Of a DNA stretch of 25,332 nt, positions 1 through 6,127 are shown in pieces. Both the position numbers and the translations under genes were made by a program. Source of the DNA: UMGS1696 sp045643285 (GTDB lineage: Bacteria > Bacillota > Clostridia > Oscillospirales > CAG-272); assembly GCA_045643285.1 (NCBI GenBank), contig JAZUKN010000011.1:1-25332 (forward strand), given 5' to 3'. How positions within the stretch are numbered: position 1 is the first letter of the stretch; every line of letters begins with the position of its first letter. The notes under the pieces were generated by a model. The model saw only the letters and a list, made by a program, of their open reading frames with translations. It was not told the origin of the DNA and did not search any database.

Positions 1-1
1 C

Positions 2-133
2 ATCCCACCGATTTTCTACAAACATTATCCAATGTTTGCGAGAGGGGAGTTCAATGTGTCGGAGTTTGCGAGGGTATGCGGACTCAGCAGAACGACGGTG
101 TATAAGTATGTGAGGATGTGTGAGAGGGGATGA
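2..133 (+). CDS. Serine recombinase/resolvase, C-terminal fragment (cut by window edge)
   Basis: An open frame enters from the left edge and stops at TGA 131-133, giving 43 visible residues. They include VSEFARVCGLSRTTVYKYV, a helix-turn-helix of the type that closes small serine recombinases (resolvase/invertase family), where it contacts the crossover site. The catalytic serine domain would lie upstream, outside the window, so activity cannot be judged. A strong hairpin follows one base after the stop. The family call rests on the HTH alone; another small HTH protein is possible. Its place in front of an A+T-rich accessory stretch fits a mobile-element gene. Confidence 0.6.
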   Translation: MPPIFYKHYPMFARGEFNVSEFARVCGLSRTTVYKYVRMCERG

Positions 134-167
134 AAAAGAGCTTCTGCGAAAAGGCAGAGGCTCTTTT
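134..167 (+). terminator. Intrinsic terminator of the recombinase gene
   Basis: A 13-bp stem (AAAGAGCTTCTGC paired with GCAGAGGCTCTTT, one G-U pair) with a short GAAAAG loop runs into TTTT immediately after the recombinase stop codon. Confidence 0.85.
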
Positions 168-197
168 GTGTGTGGGGATATTGTTCTTTCAGATTAA

Positions 198-908
198 TTA
201 TTTCAATCCTGTTCCTGTAATAGTAACTTCTCCGTTGGAATATGTACCGCTGACATAGAAACTTTTTTCATCATCGATTCTGCCACCATACGAATTAGTT
301 GCAGAGTACGAAATAGTACAATGGGCATTTGTGAAAATAATGTTGTTTTCATCAATTATCGTTATGTGACGAGAGCTCAATTGATGTAAACTTACTTCAT
401 TACTATATTCCTCGTATGAACTTTGGTTCTTCAAAGTGGATTTGATATTCTCCACACAATAATTGTCAACTTCTCTAACAATTTTTTCTAGAGCAAGACC
501 AATATTTATGATATATTCGTAATCATCCAAAGCATCGTTATGATTTGCAATTTTGTCGTAGTTTTTAACTTTCTTTTTATCAGACTCGGAAAGCGATTTA
601 TATTTATTTCTTGCAGAGATATAATGCTTTACTTCTTGTGGACAAATACCAAAAACAGTGCTCCAAACACTTTTCTTACCATCATTGAAATAAAAAGTTG
701 CTAATTTATCTTTATATGTAGCACTAAGCGAGTAGTCGGTACAGAGAGGGTCGGTGTTTAAGACATCGATATTGATTGGGTCAAGTTCTGATGGTAATTC
801 TTCAATTTCTTTTATTAATTGAGACACCTCCTCAGAGGCACATGACGGAAGCATAAATACTGTTGCTAACAATGTGATTACAAGTAAAATAGATATTAGT
901 TTTTTCAT
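198..908 (-). CDS. Putative lipoprotein of unknown function
   Basis: This is a 236-residue protein with a lipoprotein signal peptide: MKKLISIL, a hydrophobic stretch to about residue 20, then lipobox LPSC with the modified cysteine at residue 23. It should be lipid-anchored on the outer face of the membrane. The ATG at 908 is preferred over the TTG six codons upstream, because GAAAGGA sits at the right distance from it. The mature part is rich in Lys, Asp, Glu and Asn, has several Tyr/Ser-rich strands near the C-terminus (ISYSATNSYGG, FYVSGTYSNG) suggesting a beta-rich end, and has no motif I recognise. It lies 22 bp downstream of the small RHH gene on the same strand, so the two are probably co-transcribed from the promoter at 1275-1303 and share the attenuator-like leader. 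Function unknown. Confidence 0.8.
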   Translation of the reverse strand: MKKLISILLVITLLATVFMLPSCASEEVSQLIKEIEELPSELDPINIDVLNTDPLCTDYSLSATYKDKLATFYFNDGKKSVWSTVFGICPQEVKHYISARNKYKSLSESDKKKVKNYDKIANHNDALDDYEYIINIGLALEKIVREVDNYCVENIKSTLKNQSSYEEYSNEVSLHQLSSRHITIIDENNIIFTNAHCTISYSATNSYGGRIDDEKSFYVSGTYSNGEVTITGTGLK

Positions 909-930
909 TTTTTTAATTCCTTTCAAAAGA

Positions 931-1080
931 TTATTTTAGGGCTTTTTTAATATCGAGGGCGCTTTGACATAATTCCCGCACTGCGTCTGCGGCACTTTTG
1001 ATGTTTTTCTCTTTTTGATATTGTTTGATTCTTTCTATCAGTTCTTTGTCTGATATGGCATTTCCTATGGTGATACTCAC
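931..1080 (-). CDS. Small ribbon-helix-helix-like protein (49 aa)
   Basis: A 49-codon frame starts with GTG at 1080. It has an excellent ribosome binding site (GAAAGGAGG, about 7 nt from the start) and stops with TAA at 931. The product has a beta-strand-like start (VSITIGNAIS) and then two helices (DKELIERIKQYQKEK and KSAADAVRELCQSAL). This is the layout of Arc/MetJ/CopG-type RHH proteins, which dimerise and bind operator DNA and include many antitoxins and plasmid or mobile-element regulators. RHH assignment from a peptide this short is tentative. It is the first gene after the structured leader at 1081-1268 and precedes the lipoprotein by 22 bp. No toxin-like gene is adjacent unless the lipoprotein is its partner, which would be atypical. 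Confidence 0.72.
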   Translation of the reverse strand: MSITIGNAISDKELIERIKQYQKEKNIKSAADAVRELCQSALDIKKALK

Positions 1081-1268
1081 TTCAATCTCCTCCTTTCAAT
1101 AAAAAAGTGCGTAGCAATGAAGCCACGCACATAAAAAGTGTATGCCTATCATTGCTACCACACAAATGATTCTACTAACTCTTCAAAGAAAAGCATAGAA
1201 AACAGAGCATACACTTTTTTACAAAAAAGTTATGCTTATTCTTTGAAGATTTTATTCATTTGTGTGGT
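1081..1268 (-). promoter_or_regulatory. Structured leader RNA with pseudoknot and terminator/antiterminator (attenuator candidate)
   Basis: Read on the minus strand, the expected transcript begins near 1268 (7 nt after the -10 box) and runs to the RHH start codon. In order it contains B1 (1268-1256), C1 (1248-1231), A1 (1220-1207), C2 (1197-1181), B2 (1169-1157), D1 (1158-1149), A2 (1145-1133), then the terminator hairpin whose 3' half holds D2 (1120-1111). B1/B2 pair over 13 bp (ACCACACAAATGA). C1/C2 pair over 17 bp with one bulged base, nested inside B. A1 lies in the apical loop and pairs over 13 bp with A2 (GCATACACTTTTT), making a pseudoknot. D1/D2 (GTAGCAATGA) pair over 10 bp and would break the terminator. 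A1 can alternatively fold with an adjacent ACTTTTTT. The pairing is directly visible; the switching role is inference. Ligand or trigger unknown. Confidence 0.72.
1101..1130 (-). terminator. Intrinsic terminator directly upstream of the RHH ribosome binding site
   Basis: On the minus strand GTGCGTGGC, loop TTCATT and GCTACGCAC form a 9-bp stem (one G-U), followed by six T. The Shine-Dalgarno GAAAGGAGG begins 4 nt later, so this terminator can only be regulatory for the downstream genes. Its 3' arm overlaps the D2 antiterminator segment. Confidence 0.8.
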
Positions 1269-1274
1269 GCTTTT

Positions 1275-1303
1275 ATTTTACAATACTTTTTCTGTGTTTT
1301 CAA
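1275..1303 (-). promoter_or_regulatory. Sigma-A-type promoter for the leader / RHH / lipoprotein unit
   Basis: On the minus strand, -35 TTGAAA (1303-1298), a 17-nt spacer and -10 TAAAAT (1280-1275). The predicted start near 1268 coincides with the first base of leader segment B1. Confidence 0.65.
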
Positions 1304-1346
1304 GAGTTTTTCATATTTCTTTTTTTGAAACTACACTTTCAAAAAC

Positions 1347-1375
1347 TTGTTTTCATCCCTCAAAAATGATATAAT
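1347..1375 (+). promoter_or_regulatory. Sigma-A-type promoter for the WYL regulator gene
   Basis: -35-like TTGTTT (1347-1352), 17-nt spacer and -10 TATAAT (1370-1375), 33 nt before the start codon. It is divergent from the leader promoter, about 45 bp away, so one bound regulator could affect both. Confidence 0.65.
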
Positions 1376-1408
1376 ATCGTAAAACAAAACTACGGAGAGG
1401 GATTCGAA

Positions 1409-2530
1409 ATGGACGAAAACGGGCGTAACGAGTCTATCGGAGCTGACGGCAAAAAGATAGGTCATGGTTATAAGCGTCCACGGCAGGGGATGAAGCATTT
1501 TATGATTCTCCAAGCCCTGCTTAGAGAATCAGATGACAACCATTTTTTGACCGCCGAAACGATAGTCGACTATCTAAAAGATAAAGGTGTCGACACAGAG
1601 CGAAAAGCAATATATAGAGATATTCAGGAAATCAACATCGCAATGGTGATGTTCAAAGAAGATGTCGATTATGATGAAGCTGTCAAAATGCTTGAAGAGG
1701 ACGAAGAACTCAAAACCATTGTCAACAAGAAAAAGCATGGGTTTTATGTGGCTCGAAGAGACATCTCATTTGAAGATGCGCGGCTGCTTGCGGAATGTGT
1801 CTATTCGTCGAAGTTCATTCCGAAAGGACGAGAGGGACTTCTTCTCGACAGTATCGGCAGCCTTCTGAGCGACGATCAGCGCGACAAAATCAAGCACGAT
1901 GTCGAAACCATTGACAGAGTCAGAACGAACAACAAGTCAATGTTCTCAATCATCGACACAATCAGCGAGGCGATAGAGAGAAATCTGAAAATCAAGTTCA
2001 AGTACATGAAGTATTCGACAGAAGGCACGAAAGAGCTTATCGCCAAACGCAACGGCAGCTTTTACATTGTCAGCCCTTTCAAGCTGCTTGTAAATGAAGG
2101 CAGCTACTATCTTCTGAGCTATGACGACAAGTACAAGAAGATGATGACATACCGTCTCGACAGAATGAACAATGTTTCAATTCTTGAATACTGTGAACGA
2201 GAGGGCAAGGACGAGTTCTACAAGGTTGATCTGAAAAGCTACACAAAGCGTGTTTTCTCAATGTACGCAGGAACGCCGACAAGAGTCACGATTCGGTTTA
2301 CAAATAATATGGTGAACACCGTCATTGACAGATTCGGTTCTGATGTCAGAATGACGAAAGTTGACGAAAACCATTTCAGCATTTCCGAAATTGTTGAGCT
2401 AAGCCCACCGTTCTACGCATGGCTGTTCACTTTTGGAAAAGCTGCAAAGATTCTCTCGCCTGATTCTGTGATCGGGGAATACAACAAAAAGCTCAGCGCA
2501 GTAAAAGAGATGTATGAAAGCAGTAAATAA
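1409..2530 (+). CDS. HTH-WYL domain transcriptional regulator
   Basis: A 373-residue cytoplasmic protein. The N-terminal part (about 28-110) is a winged-helix HTH of the DeoR/YafY type; it includes MILQALLRES, TAETIVDYL and TERKAIYRDIQEI. The middle and C-terminal part carries a WYL domain (about 195-270) with SPFKLLVNEGSYYLLSYD and TYRLDRM. It ends in a WCX-like region (about 290-370) with FSISEIVELSPPFYAWL. WYL domains sense ligands, often nucleic acids or nucleotides, and such regulators control mobile-element, DNA-damage and phage-defence loci. The ATG at 1409 follows GGAGAGGG. The gene diverges from the RHH/lipoprotein unit and may control it. Its targets are unknown. It is more A+T-rich than the genes after 3700. 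Confidence 0.88.
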   Translation: MDENGRNESIGADGKKIGHGYKRPRQGMKHFMILQALLRESDDNHFLTAETIVDYLKDKGVDTERKAIYRDIQEINIAMVMFKEDVDYDEAVKMLEEDEELKTIVNKKKHGFYVARRDISFEDARLLAECVYSSKFIPKGREGLLLDSIGSLLSDDQRDKIKHDVETIDRVRTNNKSMFSIIDTISEAIERNLKIKFKYMKYSTEGTKELIAKRNGSFYIVSPFKLLVNEGSYYLLSYDDKYKKMMTYRLDRMNNVSILEYCEREGKDEFYKVDLKSYTKRVFSMYAGTPTRVTIRFTNNMVNTVIDRFGSDVRMTKVDENHFSISEIVELSPPFYAWLFTFGKAAKILSPDSVIGEYNKKLSAVKEMYESSK

Positions 2531-2558
2531 GTTGATAAAAGTTGATAAAAACATAATA

Positions 2559-2596
2559 AAAAGGAGTAAGAACATGATAGGTTCTTGCTCCTTTTG
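2559..2596. terminator. Bidirectional terminator between WYL regulator and integrase
   Basis: AAAAGGAGTAAGAAC, loop ATGATAG and GTTCTTGCTCCTTTT form a 15-bp stem (one G-U on the plus strand) with T-runs on both sides. The WYL gene ends 28 bp before it and the minus-strand integrase ends 3 bp after it. A short direct repeat (GTTGATAAAA twice, 2531-2550) precedes the hairpin. Confidence 0.85.
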
Positions 2597-2598
2597 AG

Positions 2599-3588
2599 TT
2601 ATCGGATTGTCGCCAATGGACTGAATTTTTCAAACTGTCTTCCAATGTCCTCTTCTGTCAAATCAAGATACGCGTTCTCTGTCACTTCAACGCTTGAATG
2701 TCCAAGAATACGACTCAAAGTGTAGATGTCCATTCCATTCATCAGACACCGTTTTGCGAAGTTATTTCTGAGACAATGCGGAGATATGTTTTCACTCAGC
2801 CCTGCCCTTCTCAGATAGTGTTTGAAGTTAGTCTCAAATGTTCCAACCGACACATGACCGCCATTTGATTTTATTGGGAACAGATACGCTGTCTCAACAT
2901 ATCTGTCTTTATACTGAATCCAACGCCGAAGCATTCTCTCAGTCTTTTCAGAAAAGAAAACAACTCTATCTTTTCGTCCCTTAGTCTCATCTTCTCTCAA
3001 ATGGATAACGCGATGTGAAACATCAAGATCGTCAAGTAAAAGCGTTGTGCATTCTCCAAGTCTCATGCCTGTGTCAAGCATAAGATTTATCATGATGAAA
3101 TCTCTGTATTCCGAAAAATACGATTTATCAAGCAGCCCAACGAGCTTTATAAAATCTTCGTCGTTTATGAAGTCTTTTGATTTTCGCGCAGTTCTCAAAG
3201 GCTTTATGTTTTGCATGGGGTTCTTCGACAGAATATAGCTCTCGTCAAGCCAATTCAGAAACACTCTGATATTTCTGAGATAGTTGTTTATTGTGCCGTC
3301 GCTGACCTTGTTACGATAATCTCTTCTTCTGTCAGGCTTGTTTGTTTTCATCTGTTTTTCGTCGGAATAGAATGTGTATTTGCCTCTGTCCTTGATACTG
3401 ATGATGTATCTTCTGATAATGCTTTCGCTGATTTTTGACACATCGTCGATATGCTGCTCTTCTCTCAGCCAACGCTCAAAAAGTCTCAACGCTTGTTCAT
3501 AGCTCGCCATGGTTTTTGGTCTCAAATCCTTGCTTCGACAGTATATCATGAACTCTTCGATATACCAACTGATTTTTTTGTTCTCCAT
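2599..3588 (-). CDS. Tyrosine recombinase / phage-type integrase
   Basis: A 329-residue site-specific recombinase. Residues about 5-120 form the SAM-like core-binding domain; about 140-320 form the catalytic domain. The full active-site set is visible: R176 (in DTGMRLGE), a lysine at 203 or 206 (TKGRKDR), H271 and R274 (HCLR), H297 (ILGH) and the nucleophile Y307 (AYLDL). It cuts and rejoins DNA through a 3'-phosphotyrosine and looks intact. The length fits XerC/D-like and Tn916/ICE-like integrases. The start at 3588 has AGAGG upstream. Attachment sites of such elements often lie beside the integrase, here 3589-3746, but I could not find a matching direct repeat. An orphan integrase in an accessory stretch suggests an element remnant or one edge of an island. 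Confidence 0.92.
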   Translation of the reverse strand: MENKKISWYIEEFMIYCRSKDLRPKTMASYEQALRLFERWLREEQHIDDVSKISESIIRRYIISIKDRGKYTFYSDEKQMKTNKPDRRRDYRNKVSDGTINNYLRNIRVFLNWLDESYILSKNPMQNIKPLRTARKSKDFINDEDFIKLVGLLDKSYFSEYRDFIMINLMLDTGMRLGECTTLLLDDLDVSHRVIHLREDETKGRKDRVVFFSEKTERMLRRWIQYKDRYVETAYLFPIKSNGGHVSVGTFETNFKHYLRRAGLSENISPHCLRNNFAKRCLMNGMDIYTLSRILGHSSVEVTENAYLDLTEEDIGRQFEKFSPLATIR

Positions 3589-3746
3589 AAAAAATACCTC
3601 TGATCATTGATGAAAAAGTCACCCAATAAATCAGAAGTATTAGTCGGTGTCAGCAAAAATATTTATCGGTTTTTCGGCGGATTTTCATTCGTACTTTCAT
3701 AAATTCATCGGTACGCGAAATCCCCGCAACCCGCTCTATGAGCGGC

Positions 3747-4508
3747 TCAGCGGATTTTATATTTCAGCCTGAGATTGTCGGCGATCATCGCTATGAATTC
3801 CGAATTCGTGGGCTTTCCGCGCGAGTTCTGTATCGTGTAGCCGAAGTAGGAATTGAGCGTTTCCACGTCGCCTCTGTCCCACGCGACCTCGATGGCGTGG
3901 CGGATCGCTCTCTCGACGCGCGACGTCGTCGTCTGATATTTCTTTGCAACGGACGGGTACAAGACCTTCGTCACCGAGTTGATTATATCGTTGTCGGACA
4001 CCGTCATCATGATCGCCGTCCGCAGGTACTGGTACCCCTTGATGTGCGCCGGGACGCCTATCTGGTGAATTATCCGCGTCACCTGCGTTTCCATGTCGTC
4101 CGGCACGTCATTTGCCGCGCCGTCGTCCGCCGAAACTGCGCTGCGGTTTTTGACGATAGTCTCGATGCCGCCGCACAGTGCTTCGTAGTCAACGGGCTTC
4201 GGGAGCACAAGTGCCGCGCCGCTTCTGTTTGCCTCCATGAGAACGCTCTGCGCCGTCACCTGCGTCAGCACGATGAACGACGGTGCGCTCTTGCCGGCAG
4301 ATGCGGTTTTTGCGATCAGCGAAAGAGCGTCCGCCGACCAAAGATCCGCTATCACCACCGAATAATTCTGCCGCGACAGCATTCTGAGTGCCTCCTCCGC
4401 GCTTCTCGCCTCGTCTGCCGCCGCGCCCTTTGACGATAGCACCTCGCGTATCCCGTTTCTTACTTCGCTGTTTTCGTCAGCCACAAGAATTTTTGTTTCC
4501 TTTTCCAT
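3747..4508 (-). CDS. spo0A: Sporulation master regulator Spo0A, unusual receiver domain
   Basis: A 253-residue response regulator. Residues about 5-120 are a receiver domain; 139-253 are the Spo0A effector domain, with the hallmark RIIHQIGVPAHIKGYQYLR, the recognition helix TSRVERAIRHAIEVAW and KPTNSEFIAMIAD. In spore-formers, phosphorylated Spo0A binds 0A boxes and starts sporulation. Visible receiver residues are D11/E12, phosphoacceptor D55, T82 and K104. The loop after D55 is odd: ADLWSADAL lacks the usual proline/glycine and is about two residues short of the common D-x-x-M-P-x-x-D-G form. The start at 4508 (AAAGGCG upstream) is preferred to the extension reaching 4619, which runs through the promoter. 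The usual neighbour spoIVB is absent. Two 0A-box-like sites suggest autoregulation. Confidence 0.93.
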   Translation of the reverse strand: MEKETKILVADENSEVRNGIREVLSSKGAAADEARSAEEALRMLSRQNYSVVIADLWSADALSLIAKTASAGKSAPSFIVLTQVTAQSVLMEANRSGAALVLPKPVDYEALCGGIETIVKNRSAVSADDGAANDVPDDMETQVTRIIHQIGVPAHIKGYQYLRTAIMMTVSDNDIINSVTKVLYPSVAKKYQTTTSRVERAIRHAIEVAWDRGDVETLNSYFGYTIQNSRGKPTNSEFIAMIADNLRLKYKIR

Positions 4509-4534
4509 TTTTGTCCCACGCCTTTCGTTTATCT

Positions 4535-4563
4535 GTAAATATTTACCATTTGTCGGTAAATGT
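4535..4563 (-). repeat. 29-nt repeat copy a with 0A-like box at the spo0A start site
   Basis: This 29-nt segment matches 4639-4667 at 24 of 29 positions. Its core, TTTGTCGGTAAA (4549-4560, plus-strand reading), resembles a Spo0A box. It overlaps the predicted transcription start (about 4557), where binding would repress. It is also a short dyad (ATTTACC 4541-4547 / GGTAAAT 4555-4561). Confidence 0.55.
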
Positions 4564-4592
4564 ATTTTACCATATATTTCCAACAAATGCAA
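4564..4592 (-). promoter_or_regulatory. Sigma-A-type promoter of spo0A
   Basis: On the minus strand, -35 TTGCAT (4592-4587), 17-nt spacer and -10 TAAAAT (4569-4564). It lies 55 nt before the start codon, between the two 0A-box repeats. Confidence 0.6.
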
Positions 4593-4638
4593 TAGCGGAG
4601 GGAAATAAAATATCACCAAATATTCAGTAGATAAATTG

Positions 4639-4667
4639 GTAATTATTTACAGTTTGTCGAAAAATGT
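4639..4667 (-). repeat. 29-nt repeat copy b with consensus 0A box upstream of spo0A
   Basis: It contains TTTGTCGAAAAA (4653-4664), an exact match to the classical 0A-box core TGTCGAA with flanking T and A runs. It lies roughly 100 bp upstream of the predicted spo0A start, between spo0A and the acetyltransferase end. Confidence 0.6.
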
Positions 4668-4710
4668 GTTGCCTTTTAACGAATAATCGCATAGAAAAAA
4701 CGCCGCTTAA

Positions 4711-5235
4711 TTACGACGTTTTTGTTTTCTCAAAATACCCACACCTGTGCGTCTCGCCTCTGTATTCGACAGTGTCTTCTCTGTCGAGCGGCGTCATCCC
4801 GCACTTTTCCATTACCCGGCGGCTTGCGCGGTTTCCCTCAAAATATCCACAAACGACGCGCGTATATCCCATTCGGAACAGCTCGTTTATCACGGCGGCA
4901 AGTGCTTCCGGTGCGTATCCGTTTCCGCGGTGCAAAGGGTCTATCGCGTACCCGATCTCCGCCGTATCCCCCTCAAATCCGCAGTCGTTTATGAATCCGA
5001 CGAGCGTGCCGTCTCTGTATATGCCGTACTCGATCCTGTCGCCCATGCGGCTTATCTCCAAGAGACGCGCAAACAGCTTTTCTGCGTCGCGCCTGTCCGT
5101 GAGTTCGGGTATCATATATGTCTTTGCGATTTCCTCGTTCATCAGCAGATTTACGGTAGCGTCGCAGTCTTCTTCGGTGAACTCACGAAGCACGAGCCGC
5201 GCGGTCTTTATTTCGGGCTTCTTATTCTTCTTCAT
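4711..5235 (-). CDS. GNAT N-acetyltransferase, RimJ/RimL-like
   Basis: A 174-residue single-domain acetyltransferase of the RimJ/RimL type, which moves an acetyl group from acetyl-CoA to an amine. It opens with the family hallmark TARLVLREFTEEDCD. EIGYAIDPLHRGNGYAPEAL (about 106-125) is the acetyl-CoA-binding beta4/motif A region, with the pyrophosphate loop RGNGYA. NRASRRVMEKCGM (about 146-158) is motif B, and a YRGETHRCGYF strand closes the fold. The substrate cannot be told; ribosomal protein N-termini, small amines and antibiotics are all known in the family. Its start overlaps the upstream metallo-hydrolase gene by 14 bp, with GGGGAG before the ATG, so the two are translationally coupled. 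Confidence 0.88.
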   Translation of the reverse strand: MKKNKKPEIKTARLVLREFTEEDCDATVNLLMNEEIAKTYMIPELTDRRDAEKLFARLLEISRMGDRIEYGIYRDGTLVGFINDCGFEGDTAEIGYAIDPLHRGNGYAPEALAAVINELFRMGYTRVVCGYFEGNRASRRVMEKCGMTPLDREDTVEYRGETHRCGYFEKTKTS

Positions 5236-6127
5236 CTTTCTCTCCCCTAAGCACCACCGTGCCGCCCTTGTCCGTGCGGTATATCTCCGCGCCTGCGTCT
5301 TTCATTCTCTGCACAGCCGCCGGAGCAGGATGCCCGAACGAGTTGTCCTTTCCGCACGAGATAACGCACTTATCGGGCGATACCGCCTTGAGCAGGTTTG
5401 CGCTTGACGACGTGTTCGAGCCGTGGTGTCCGGCGACAAGAATATCCGCCGCCAGCTCGTTTCCGTACCGCCAAACGAGAAGCGCTTCTTCGTCCTTTTC
5501 GGCGTCTCCCGTGAAAAGCACGCTCGTCTTTCCTGCCGTCACGCGAACGACAAGGCTTGCGTCGTTGAGGTCGTCGTAGTCGAGATCGAAAGTATCGAAT
5601 ATTTCAATATGTATCTCTCCGGCGTCAAATTCCGTCGGAGACGAGACGCGCACCACTTCCGTACCGTTCTTCTTCGCCGATTTCAGCGCATTTTTATAAA
5701 ACACTTCACTTACGTCGAGGTCGCGCATAATGAGCTTCCTGACCGAGACATCCGAAAGGATCTGTGCCGCTCCTCCCATGTGGTCTTCGTGCGGGTGCGT
5801 TATTATCATCGCGTCAACGTTCGGTGCGTACAGGCGTATGTACTCCGCAGATTCGTATTTGCTCGCGCCCGTTCCCGCGTCGACGATCACTGCGTGCCCT
5901 TTGTACGTCACAAGCGCACAGCTTCCTTGCCCGACGTCGACAAAGCGGAATGTCGGTCTGCCGTCGAACAGCTCAAGCGTCGGTGCGATCGTGCCTGTCT
6001 CGGTATAGGCGATGTAGCCGTAGACCAGCACCGAGATGCTGAAAAGGATCATCGCTATCATCGACACGGCACGCTTCAGCAGTTTTTCAGTTTGCGTCGT
6101 ATATTTTTTCTTCTTGTTCGTTTTCAT
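5222..6127 (-). CDS. Membrane-anchored ComEC/Rec2-type metallo-beta-lactamase hydrolase
   Basis: A 301-residue protein with a basic N-terminus (KTNKKKKY), one membrane segment at about 20-42 and an exported hydrolase domain (about 55-300). Metal ligands are visible: HPHEDHMGG (HxHxDH), the aspartate of FTGDAE, GHHGS and a late GHP. The start FRFVDVGQGSCALV matches the C-terminal domain of ComEC, the competence DNA channel, where it is thought to act as a nuclease. Here the domain stands alone, without the ComEC channel or ComEA parts. Stand-alone relatives occur widely in Firmicutes, and some are called late-competence or hydrolase proteins. The start overlaps the CmpB-like gene by 41 bp, has no clear ribosome binding site and is probably coupled to it. 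The exact substrate is unknown. Confidence 0.87.
   Translation of the reverse strand: MKTNKKKKYTTQTEKLLKRAVSMIAMILFSISVLVYGYIAYTETGTIAPTLELFDGRPTFRFVDVGQGSCALVTYKGHAVIVDAGTGASKYESAEYIRLYAPNVDAMIITHPHEDHMGGAAQILSDVSVRKLIMRDLDVSEVFYKNALKSAKKNGTEVVRVSSPTEFDAGEIHIEIFDTFDLDYDDLNDASLVVRVTAGKTSVLFTGDAEKDEEALLVWRYGNELAADILVAGHHGSNTSSSANLLKAVSPDKCVISCGKDNSFGHPAPAAVQRMKDAGAEIYRTDKGGTVVLRGEKDEEE

Noticed and set aside
1081..1268. T-box or known riboswitch as explanation of the leader
   Set aside because: No T-box consensus sequence, no aminoacyl-tRNA synthetase or amino-acid gene downstream and no recognisable core of purine, SAM, TPP or cyclic-di-GMP riboswitches.
1133..1268. CRISPR or recombination-site array as explanation of the repeats at 1133-1268
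   Set aside because: Repeats are inverted pairs of different sequences, not a series of direct repeats with spacers, and they fit an RNA fold starting at a promoter.
1138..1374. Plus-strand ORF of 78 codons
   Set aside because: It lies entirely within the structured leader and the two divergent promoters, has no ribosome binding site and has low-complexity composition.
3589..3746. Attachment site beside the integrase
   Set aside because: Position is suitable, but I found no matching direct repeat or tRNA end in the window.
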